Notes under the pieces: generated by a model
The model's database searches: none
Seen by the model: only the letters and a program-made list of their open reading frames with translations
What the model was told of the DNA's origin: nothing
Translations under genes and position numbers: made by a program
Shown: positions 28,401 through 37,200 of the stretch, one piece after another
Layout: each line of letters begins with the position of its first letter
How positions within the stretch are numbered: the stretch's first letter is position 1
NCBI RefSeq assembly: GCF_003006155.1
Contig: NZ_CP023559.1
Span: 3,224,001 to 3,288,000 of the forward strand
DNA: 64,000 bases
Direction of reading: 5' to 3'
From: Salinicola tamaricis
GTDB taxonomy: Bacteria; Pseudomonadota; Gammaproteobacteria; Pseudomonadales; Halomonadaceae

Positions 28401-29387
28401 TCAGCTGAAGCCGACCACCTCGTGGGGGACGTAGGGAGCCTCCAGCGCGGCGATCTCGTCCTCGCTCAGGGTGATATCGAGTGCGCCCAGCGCTTGATCG
28501 AGATGATGCGCTTTGCTCGCGCCGACGATCGGCGCGGTGATGCCGGGTTTCTGCAACAGCCACGCCAGCGCGACCTGAGCCGGCGACACGTTGCGCTCCG
28601 CGGCCACCTGGGTCAGCGCCTCGATCACCGGGGCGTCTCGATCCTGGCCCAGGTTCCAGGCGCGCATCTGCTCGTCGCTGCGCGCGCGGGTGGTACTGCC
28701 CTCGCTGCCCACCGCCTTGCTGCCGGCGAGAATGCCGCGCGCCAGCGGGCTCCAGGGGATCACGCCCACGCCCTGGTCGCGGCACAGTGGCAGCATCTCG
28801 CGCTCCTCCTCGCGATAGATCAGATTGACCATCGGCTGCATGGTGACGAAGCGCGTCCAGCCGTTGCGCTCGGCGACGTGCTGGGCCTTGGCGAACTGCC
28901 AGGCGTACATGCTGGAGGCGCCGATATAGCGCGCCTTGCCCGCCTTGACCACCTCATGCAGCGCTTCCATGGTCTCCTCGATGGGGGTGTCGTAGTCCCA
29001 GCGATGGGTCTGGTAGAGATCGACATACTCCATCCCCAGCCGGCCGAGCGAGGCGTCGATGGCGTGGTGGATATGCTTGCGCGAAAGCCCGCGCTCGTTG
29101 GGCGAGCGGTTGCCGGTGGGGTTGTAGACCTTGGTCGCCACCACGACCTCCTCGCGCCGGGCGAAGTCGTTGAGCGCCTTGCCCACCACGCGCTCGGACT
29201 CGCCGTCGGAGTACATGTCGGCGGTATCGAAGAAGTTGATCCCGGCTTCCAGCGCCTGCTGGATGAAGGGCCGGCTCTGGGCCTCGTCGAGGACCCAGTC
29301 GCGCCAGCGTGGCGTGCCGTAGGTCATGGTGCCGAGACACAGTGGAGAGACCTTGAGCCCGGTCTGGCCGAGGCGACGTAGTTGCAT
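28401..29387 (-). CDS. Aldo/keto reductase, Tas/YajO-like
   Basis: Intact, 328 aa. The N-terminus MQLRRLGQTGLKVSPLCLGT and NFFDTADMYSDGESERVVGK (catalytic Asp and Tyr) are typical. Lys is in VVVATKVYNPTGN and His in DLYQTHRWDYDTPIEETMEA. The cofactor end is TAPIVGASKAHHLDQALGA. The MTYGTPRWRDWVLDE segment is YajO-like. Substrate unknown. It lies 213 bp upstream of the aminotransferase on the same strand; separate promoters are possible. Confidence 0.85.
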   Translation of the reverse strand: MQLRRLGQTGLKVSPLCLGTMTYGTPRWRDWVLDEAQSRPFIQQALEAGINFFDTADMYSDGESERVVGKALNDFARREEVVVATKVYNPTGNRSPNERGLSRKHIHHAIDASLGRLGMEYVDLYQTHRWDYDTPIEETMEALHEVVKAGKARYIGASSMYAWQFAKAQHVAERNGWTRFVTMQPMVNLIYREEEREMLPLCRDQGVGVIPWSPLARGILAGSKAVGSEGSTTRARSDEQMRAWNLGQDRDAPVIEALTQVAAERNVSPAQVALAWLLQKPGITAPIVGASKAHHLDQALGALDITLSEDEIAALEAPYVPHEVVGFS

Positions 29388-29499
29388 GATGCGACTCCCG
29401 AGAATGAGCGTACGCCTTCTAACTTAGCAGTTAGCGTAGGGAACGCCGCGCGAGACGCGCCAAGCGGCTGCCTGCACGGGCGCTTTTTGCCCCTTGGGT

Positions 29500-29537
29500 G
29501 ATATTTAAAAATATCTTTTTTGATATCTGAGATATCA
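29500..29537. promoter_or_regulatory. Two tandem palindromes upstream of the Xre-SulP genes, probable operators
   Basis: The first is GATATTT-AA-AAATATC (29500-29515). The second is TGATATC-TGA-GATATCA (29521-29537). Their centres are about 21.5 bp apart, close to two helical turns, and share the core GATAT. They lie in an AT-rich patch 72 bp before the regulator start, which suggests cooperative binding of the neighbouring Xre protein to its own promoter (inference). Confidence 0.55.
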
Positions 29538-29608
29538 CTTGAGATGTTTAGAAACGACTATCGATGCTTTAGACTGTGGGTGCCAAGTCTCAACGGGTGG
29601 AGCGTGAA

Positions 29609-29869
29609 ATGATCACTGGTCCTCAAATGCGTGCCGCCCGCGCCCTGCTGGGCATCGATCAGCGCGCCCTGGCGGCGTTGGCGGGCGTCTCGGTACCCAC
29701 CATTCAGCGTATGGAAGCCAGCCCCGGCACCGTGCGCGGCGTCATCGGCAGCCTGACCAAGGTCGTGGAGGCGTTGGAGCGCGCCGGTGTCGAGCTGATC
29801 GGCGATGAGGCGATCAGCCAGGCCACCGGGCGCGGTGTGCGTCTCAAGACGGCGCCTGGCGAACCCTGA
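29609..29869 (+). CDS. Small Xre-type helix-turn-helix regulator
   Basis: About 86 aa from ATG 29609, which follows GGAG; an in-frame GTG at 29576 would add 11 residues. The helix-turn-helix is MRAARALLGIDQRALAALAG then VSVPTIQRMEAS. The last part, GSLTKVVEALERAGVELIGD, is the short C-terminal helix of this small-regulator group. It has no separate sensory domain. It lies 48 bp before the SulP gene and probably controls it, and itself, through the two palindromes upstream. Confidence 0.8.
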   Translation: MITGPQMRAARALLGIDQRALAALAGVSVPTIQRMEASPGTVRGVIGSLTKVVEALERAGVELIGDEAISQATGRGVRLKTAPGEP

Positions 29870-29917
29870 TCCCGCCGATATCACCTTCCACGCTCGACTC
29901 GAAAGGCCTCGCTCGTC

Positions 29918-31614
29918 ATGAAGCATGTCCGCACCGCCAAGTCGCCGGGTTTCGCGGCGCTGTTCACCCCCAAACTGGTGACCGTCCTGCGCGAGGGGTA
30001 CGGGCTCGCCAGCCTGCGCGCCGATCTGATCGCCGGGCTGACCGTGGCGGTCGTCGCGCTGCCGCTGTCGATGGCCATCGCGATGGCCTCCGGCGCCTCT
30101 CCCGCCCAGGGGCTCTACACCTCGATCGTCGGTGGCTTCGTGGTCTCGCTGCTGGGCGGCAGCCGCTTCCAGATCGGCGGGCCGGCGGGCGCGTTCATCG
30201 TGCTGGTGGCGGCGACCGTGCAGGCCCACGGCATGGCAGGGTTGCTACTCGCCACCCTGTTGTCGGGGGTGATGCTGGCCATGATCGGCTGGCTGCGGCT
30301 GGGCAGTCTGATTCGCCTGATCCCCTATCCGGTCACGGTCGGCTTCACCGCCGGGATCGCCCTGATCATCTTCGCCAGCCAGCTCAAGCCGCTACTGGGG
30401 CTGACCTTCGCCGGGCAGGAGCCCGGCCCGCTGCTGGAGAAGCTGCCGGCGATCTGGCAGGCGCTGCCCACGGCCAGCCCTGTCACCATGGCGCTGGCCC
30501 TGGCGACCATCGCCACCATCGTGCTGGTCAAGCGCGTGCGGCCGCGCTGGCCGGGCATGCTGGTGGCGATAGCGGTGACCGCAGGGGCGACGGCGCTGCT
30601 GGGTCTGCCGGTGGCGACCATCGGCTCCGCTTTCGGCGGTATTCCGGAAACCCTGCCGATGCCATCGCTGCCGGCGCTCTCCTGGCACAAGGTCATCGAG
30701 GTCCTGCCCAGCGCCGTGGCCTTCACGCTGCTGGGAGCGATCGAATCGCTGCTGTCGGCGGTGGTGGCGGACGGCATGAGCGGGCGCCGCCACCGCGCCA
30801 ACTGCGAGCTGGTGGCGCAGGGGGTGGCCAACGTCGCCTCGGCGCTGTTCGGCGGTATCTGTGTCACCGGCACCATTGCGCGCACGGCCACCAACGTGCG
30901 GGCCGGCGCCGTGAGCCCGATCGCCGGCATGCTGCATGCGCTGTTGTTGTTGCTGTTCATTCTGTTGGCGGCCCCGCTGCTGGACTATATCCCGCTGGCG
31001 AGCCTCGCCGGGGTGCTGGCGGTGGTGGCCTGGAACATGATCGAGAAACACGCTTTCGTCAGTCTGCTGCGGGCGTCGCGGGGCGATGCCGCGGTACTGT
31101 TGATCACGCTGCTACTGACGGTCTTCCGCGATCTGACCGAGGGTATTCTGGCCGGCACGCTGCTGGGCGCGCTGCTGTTCATCCAGCGCATGTCGCGCAC
31201 CGTGGGGCGGCGCAGGTGCCCTGGGTGCCGGAGGACGTGGCGGATACGAGCTTCGACTACCGTGACACAGGGCTGTCACCCGCCGACCCCGAGCTGGTGG
31301 TCTATCGGTCTCCGGCGCCTGGTTCTTCGGCGCCGCCACCTCGATCGAGTCGATCCTTTCGCGGGTGTCCGACCGCCACCGCGGGCTGATTCTCGACTTC
31401 ACCGAGGTACCCTTCATCGATGTCATGCCGCCGCGCGCTGGAGGGCATGCTGAGCGCCTCGCGGCGTGCCGGTATCCGCATTGCGCTGACCGGCACCCAC
31501 AGTGACATGCGGCGGATGCTGTTCGCCAATGGCGTGCGCCCACCGCTGGTCAGCTACGAACGCTCCATCGAGGCGGCGGTGAACAAATTGCGGCGTGCGT
31601 CGGCCGAGACGTAG
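29918..31614 (+). CDS. SulP-family anion transporter with STAS domain (frameshifted 3' part)
   Basis: SulP proteins move sulfate, bicarbonate or related anions, often with Na+ or H+. The membrane part is clean: LRADLIAGLTVAVVALPLSM, GASPAQGLYTSIVGGFVVSL, FQIGGPAGAFIVLVAATVQ and LLGAIESLLSAVVADGMSGR are diagnostic. The cytoplasmic STAS domain needs repairs near 31212, 31305 and 31425. It then reads VVYRVSGAWFFGAATSIESI and LILDFTEVPFIDV, ending SIEAAVNKLRRASAET. Total about 565 aa. The substrate cannot be set from sequence. Confidence 0.85.
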
Positions 31615-31763
31615 TCCCGTCAAGATTCAGGCCGGCCAGCACTCGGGTGATCAGGGTATCGGGCGCAGCGCTGGGGGCCGAGGTTGCGCGGCGCACGACG
31701 TCAGATCCCGCGCCGAGCGTGCTGTCGACTTGCCGCAGGTGTCTCGCTGTTACCCGGATCGTC

Positions 31764-31842
31764 ATGACCTGAAACCGTAACCTTGGCATAATGCGGCGCT
31801 TCACGAGCACCCGCGGTAGCGCCATGGGCGGGTGCGGTTTTT
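31764..31842 (+). promoter_or_regulatory. Candidate promoter and terminator-shaped hairpin in the mks leader
   Basis: A -35-like ATGACC (31764-31769) and a -10-like CATAAT (31787-31792) are spaced by 17 bp. About 15 bp later GCACCCGC (31807-31814) and GCGGGTGC (31828-31835) can pair, followed by GGTTTTT. The hairpin with its T run sits between the promoter and the ATG at 31859, so it could attenuate the operon, or could end transcripts from sulP. Reading is inference. Confidence 0.45.
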
Positions 31843-31858
31843 CCTGTCTGGAGTCGAC

Positions 31859-33271
31859 ATGACCGCCTGGAACAAGCTGCTGGTCGCGACGACGCGGCTG
31901 CTCGATCTGCATGACAGCGCCCATGAGCCGGGGTCGCCCTTTGTCCAGGTCACCCAGGAGCAGCGGCGCGGCCTGCGTGACGGCTACTGGCTCGACCTGG
32001 GCTGCCTGCTGCTCGACTACCTGCTCGAGGTGGATTTCGCCACCAACAGTGCCTTCGTCACTCAGCGCCGCTGCCTTTCGCATCTGCGCGGCGAATACCC
32101 GTCGTTGCCGGCGGACGATCTGAGCTTCGTGATCAATCTGCTCGCCACCCCCAGCGAGGTTCACTATCGCGAATGGCAGGCCGGCCCCGCCGATGACGAA
32201 CTGGCGCCGGGCGAGCGCAGGGTGCGCAGTACCAAGCGCACCGCGCTGATCGAAAAGCAGGGGCAGACCGGCCAAGTGCGCCTCACCCCGAGCGGACGCC
32301 AGGCGGTGACCCTGGCCAGCCAGGTCGAGGATCTGCTCTATTCCGAGTATGACGCGGCCAAGGTGGTAGCGGCGTTGTCTCGGGGTGACTACGCCCGTGT
32401 GCCCGATATCACCCAGCAGATCCTGATGGCGATCCGCGCACTGACCCAAGAGCTGCGCCGGGTGCGCGAGAACCCCACCCATGAGGGCAAGCTGGCGGCG
32501 CTGGAGGAGAACGAGCGCCACTACCACAACGCCTTGAGCACGATCCAGAACACTCTGCTCAGCGCCCGCGCTCAGCTCGCCGCGCCCGGCGTCGCCGAGC
32601 ACTTCGCCCACTGGTCCGAGCAGCAGGAGGCGGAGTGGGACCTGCGCATGCTCTCGGGGGCGATCGGGCGCGTGCTCAACGCCATCGAAAACCTCTCGCG
32701 GCGCCTCTCCGAGCTGCTCTCCGACATCGCCGAGGGGCGCATCCAGTCGATGGGTGTGATCGACTTCGCCGGGCTGGCCCAGCGCCTGCTGCTGGCGCCA
32801 CCGCCACAGCGTCTGCAGGACGCGGTAGTGGCGCGCATGATGCCGCTGGGCACGCAGGTGGCGATGCCCCGGGTGGAGACGCTGCTGCCGCTGGTGGAGA
32901 CCCGCCGCGCCGAGCGCAGCGGTGCCGCGCTGGTGTTCGACGAGGCCGGCGACCGGCCCGGTGCCGACCCGCTGCTGGCGCGCTATCTCAAGGCGCGTGG
33001 CCCGGCACTGCGCCAGCGTCTGCGTCAGGCGCCGCTGTCGCTGCCTGAAGCACTGCGCGAGGGTTGGCATCGCTTCGACGACGAAGCGCTCGACTGTCTG
33101 CCCCAGCTGCTCAACACCTTCGTCGATACCCAACTGCTCGACGACCATCTCAGCGTGGGGATCGACGACACCCCCTTCGCCATCGAATTGCCCGACGGGC
33201 GCCGGATCGAAGGCGCCGTCACACCGTCGCTGCGCGTACGCGAGACGACGCTGCCAGACCAGGACGTTTGA
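31859..33271 (+). CDS. mksF: Kleisin-like subunit, MukF/MksF (JetA)-type
   Basis: Intact, 470 aa from ATG 31859, behind GGAG. Position as first gene of a kleisin-wHTH-SMC operon, size, and a helical make-up match MksF. The N-terminal region, with VTQEQRRGLRDGYWLDLGCL and FVTQRRCLSHLRGEYPSL, is followed by RLTPSGRQAVTLASQVEDLL, a winged-helix-like segment. Long helices follow (ILMAIRALTQELRRVRENP, LAALEENERHYHNALSTIQN). The C-terminal part ends in a short acidic domain. In MksBEF complexes the kleisin bridges the two SMC heads and recruits MksE. The family call rests largely on operon context; direct similarity is faint by eye. Confidence 0.6.
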   Translation: MTAWNKLLVATTRLLDLHDSAHEPGSPFVQVTQEQRRGLRDGYWLDLGCLLLDYLLEVDFATNSAFVTQRRCLSHLRGEYPSLPADDLSFVINLLATPSEVHYREWQAGPADDELAPGERRVRSTKRTALIEKQGQTGQVRLTPSGRQAVTLASQVEDLLYSEYDAAKVVAALSRGDYARVPDITQQILMAIRALTQELRRVRENPTHEGKLAALEENERHYHNALSTIQNTLLSARAQLAAPGVAEHFAHWSEQQEAEWDLRMLSGAIGRVLNAIENLSRRLSELLSDIAEGRIQSMGVIDFAGLAQRLLLAPPPQRLQDAVVARMMPLGTQVAMPRVETLLPLVETRRAERSGAALVFDEAGDRPGADPLLARYLKARGPALRQRLRQAPLSLPEALREGWHRFDDEALDCLPQLLNTFVDTQLLDDHLSVGIDDTPFAIELPDGRRIEGAVTPSLRVRETTLPDQDV

Positions 33272-33273
33272 CT

Positions 33274-34215
33274 ATGAACATGATGGAAATGGGCGAAGTG
33301 GTCGCCTACCTGCTGCGCTATCGCACCGCCGAGCGCGTCCCCAGCGGCGGCCGCAAGCGGCGTGCCGCGCGCGAGGGTCAGCTCTCCGAGCGTGATGTCT
33401 GCGCGCTGATCGATGACGCTCAGGAGAGCGAGCGCGAGGCGCTGCGCGACTTCCTTGCCGGCCAGGGCATGCGTCTCAAGGTGTTCGAGGCCGGTGACTA
33501 TCCCGGTATCGCGCCGGGCTCGCGCTTCTTCGCGCTACTGCCGGACCCGGAGCTGGAGCAGCCGCCGCTTTATACCCGCGATGCGGTGTTCGAGGCGCTC
33601 AAGCTGCGCCAGGAGAGCCGCGCCGAGCTGGCACTGTGGTATCTGCAGCTGTGGCTGCTGCTGCACACCCTGATCTACACCCGCCTCAACCGCGCACTCT
33701 CCGATGTCAGCCGCTATCAGGAGGCGACCTTCGTCACCCGCGAGCTGGTCGAGCTGGTGCGCGATCAGCTCGAGATTCTGCGCGGGCTGGGCGAGAGCGC
33801 CCCGGAGAACAGCCGGGTGCTGCTCGACGAGCGCGGCGAGGATATCCCGCGCAGGGTCAAGGCGTTCATCGATCTGCTGGTGCGCGCCGGGCATCTCGAT
33901 CTGGTGCGCGAGACCGGCGATGAGGACGTGTGGCAGCAGACCCTGCTGGGGGCCCTCGAAGCCGAGCAGATCGGCGTGCACCACCTGACCCATCTGATCG
34001 CACTGACCGCCGCCGAGGGTAGCGACGGCGAGCGTTTGCTGGCGACGGCGGAAACGCCCGACGCTGAGGCACACTCCCAGTCGAGCGCCGCTGAAGAAGG
34101 TGAGGCGAACACCATGGCAGCGGACGAGCCCGTCGCCGCGGAGGACGAGGCCGCAGCCGCCGGGTCGCAAGGCAAGGCCCCCGGTGCCCAGGAAGACGAG
34201 GAGCCGCGTCAATGA
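33274..34215 (+). CDS. mksE: MksE-like accessory subunit (JetB-type) with acidic tail
   Basis: Intact, 313 aa, two bases after mksF and overlapping the SMC gene by ATGA. MukE/MksE proteins are small winged-helix dimers that bind the kleisin. The first 260 residues look globular and helical: NMMEMGEVVAYLLRYRTAER, DAVFEALKLRQESRAELALW, FVTRELVELVRDQLEILRGL, RRVKAFIDLLVRAGHLDLVR. The last 50 or so are an acidic Ala/Glu-rich tail (DEPVAAEDEAAAAGSQG), unusual for the family and probably disordered. Call is by order, size and coupling. Confidence 0.55.
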   Translation: MNMMEMGEVVAYLLRYRTAERVPSGGRKRRAAREGQLSERDVCALIDDAQESEREALRDFLAGQGMRLKVFEAGDYPGIAPGSRFFALLPDPELEQPPLYTRDAVFEALKLRQESRAELALWYLQLWLLLHTLIYTRLNRALSDVSRYQEATFVTRELVELVRDQLEILRGLGESAPENSRVLLDERGEDIPRRVKAFIDLLVRAGHLDLVRETGDEDVWQQTLLGALEAEQIGVHHLTHLIALTAAEGSDGERLLATAETPDAEAHSQSSAAEEGEANTMAADEPVAAEDEAAAAGSQGKAPGAQEDEEPRQ

Positions 34216-37200
34216 GCGTCATTCATCGCATCGAGATCGCCAACCTGCTCAACAAGCACGGTGATATCGCCTCGCCGTGGGAAGCCAAGATGCGCCACCT
34301 GCTGATCGATCTGCGCGGGCAGTCGAGCGCGATCAGCATGGAGAACGGTTTCGGCAAGACCACCATGGCCGAGGCGTTGATCGGCATGCTCTCGCGCGAC
34401 CGCCAGCTGCTCACGCGCACGCGGCGCAAGTGCTCGCCCTCCAAGGTCGCCGGTGAAGCGCGCAGCTGGACCCATCTGCGGGTCGAATTCCGCGCTCAGC
34501 AGGGCAGCACCCAGCAGGACGACATGCTCGCGGTGGCCGGCGAAGAGGTCGCCGGCGAGACCTTCGTCTTCGGCATGTACGGCTACAGCGACGGCAGCGG
34601 CCTGGTGTTCTACCACTACCCGGGTCAGCTCTCCGACGTGCCGGTGCACCATATCACCCGTGACGGCAAGCTGGCGCTCTACGCCAATGCCGACTTCCAG
34701 AGCCTGATGCGCGCCCACGGGGTCACCCGCGCCACCAACCGCGAAGAGTGGCTGGAGGCGGTCGGGGTGCACATCTCGCGGCGCGAGCTGGCCCAGCTGG
34801 CGGCGTTCCAGAAGGAGGGCGGCGCCGACAAGCCAGATCTTCAACGCGATCAAGCCGCGCGCCGGCGAGAAGGCCGACCAGGCATTCTTCTACGAAGTGC
34901 TGGCGCCGCAGATTCTCTCCGGTGCTACCCGCGGCGAGACCGACGAGGAAGAGGAGCTGATCGAGGACGTCATCCTCAACTCCGGCACCCGCATCACCGA
35001 GCTGCGCCATCGCCTGGCCGAAGCCGAGAGCGATCAGCAGCGCGCCGACGACAAGGTCGAGCGGCTCGCCACCCTCAATGAGGAGGGCGAGAGCCTGCTC
35101 GAATCACGGCGCCAGCTGGCCGCGCTGGACGCCTCGCTGCTCGAGGCCGAGCGTCTGCTCGGTGGCCAGGCGCTGGCGCCGCTGCCGGGGCTGCCAGGCC
35201 AGCGCGATGGCGCCGAGACGCTGGAAGCCGGCGTCGCCGAGGCGGCGAGCGGACTGGCCTGGGCGATCGGCGACACCGAACGCCCGCGGGTCTCCACCTG
35301 GCTGCTGGCCAAGCTGAGCCGCCAGGCCGAGCGCAACGTGCGCCTGGCGCTCTCCGAGCGCGGGGCGCGGGTCGACACCCACCGCCGCCTGGTGCATCTG
35401 CCCCAGGCGAGCTGGATCGTGGCGCGAGACATCGGCCATGTCGCCTTCGATCAGGCGCGTGCCTGGCTCGCCGACAGCCACGCCTTCGCCGATGACGCCG
35501 CGCGCTACCGCGCCCTGGGTGTGCTCGACGAGGCCGCCGAGGCGTTCGAAGGCCTCGACGGCAACCGCTTCCGCGAAGAAGTGATCGCCGACCGCGAGTA
35601 TCGCCGCTCACTGCGTCTGGACGCCGAGCAGCTCGACGAATCGCTGGAGCGCCTGGAGCAGGAGCGCGAGCAGCTGGAGTCGCGTCAGCGCGACTTCATC
35701 GACAACCAGAGCGTCTACACCCAAGCGCTCGCCGAGGGGCTGTTCAGCGAAGCCGAGCTGGAGACGCCCGAGGCGACCCGCGAGGTCGCCCGCGAGGCGC
35801 TGGAACAGGCGCGCCGCGAGCATGCCGAGCACCTCGGGCGCATGGGCGAGCTCAAGCAGCCGGCGCAGTGGTATGCGGACTTCGAACGCGAACACCCCGA
35901 TGCCACGCCGGAAGCGGTGCTTGCCCTCAAGCAGGAGCGACAGGAGACGCTGGAAGCGGAACTCGGCGAGTGGGATGCCCAGGCCGCCAATCTCAACGCC
36001 CAGCGCGAGCGTACCCTCCAGGCAGTGCAGCGCGCGCGAGCAGCGCCAGCGGCTCGAGGGCGAACTGGCGCCGCTGGCCGCCGGACGTCAGGCGTGGCAG
36101 GCGTTCAATGAACAGTGGCCTACGCATTCGGCGATCGGCTTCTGGGACGCGCGGCGCAGCGCGTTGAGCGAGCACGAGCAGATCCTCGCCGATGCGCGCC
36201 GCGAGCTGGCCGATCTCGACGCGCGTCTAGGGCGTCTGGCGCCGCTGGAAGACGCCGCCGAACGCTACCGCCACTGGCACGCCGATGCCGCGCCGGTGCA
36301 TCTGCGCGACACCCTTTATCGCCAGTCGCGGGAGTGCCAGGACCGGCTGCACGAACTGAGCCAGCAGCGCAGCGAGCTCAAACGCCTGGTGCAGGCGCAG
36401 GCGGACTTCGGCGACTGCAGCGAGCAGTCGCCGGAGGCGTGGCTCAAGGATGCCAAGGCGCGCTATCCGCGGCTGCTGCGCGAGCGTGAAGGGCTCGAAG
36501 AGGCGATCGAAGCCCGCGAGCGCTATCTGCAGAGTCTGAGTGGGGACCCGCTGGCGCGGCTGGCGGCGGAGAGCGACGCGCAGCGCCTGCTGACGGCAAG
36601 CGAGATCGCCTTCCGCCCGCTGCACGAGGTACTGGCAGCAGCCGAGGCCGACACCCAGGTACGCCGCGACTGGCTGGCCCAGGCCGCGGGGCAGCTGTTC
36701 GCACCGGTGGTCGAGGGCGAGGCGGCAGCGCGTGAAGCCGCGCAGTGCCTGATCGATGGCGGCTGCGGGGTGCCGGTGCTCGAAGGAGAGCGGCTGCGTG
36801 CCACGCTGGCCCGCGGCGAGCTGCCGCTGGGCGCGATTCAAGGCGTGGAGACGCTGGCGGTCAAGGCGGCGTTGGACCCGGCCTATCTCACCGCGCTGCG
36901 CGACGAGACCCAGCAGCGCCTCGAGATCGACCACCAGCGCCTGGCGGCATTGGGCGCCGAGATCGAGCGTCTCGACCCGCACGGCGAACGCTTCGCTCTG
37001 GCGCTGCGCGCGGCCGAGGCCGTGAGCCGCGAGGCAGCGGTGGAACTGGCTGCCCTGGAGGAGCGCCAGGCCCGCCTCCTCGCCGAACAGGAGGCGCTGA
37101 CGCCACGCCTCGGCGAGGCCGCGCTGAAGGCGATCGACGACTATCAGCGCTTCCTTGAGGAGGGGGGCGAGGCGGCGCTGGCCGCGGCGCGCCAGGCGCG

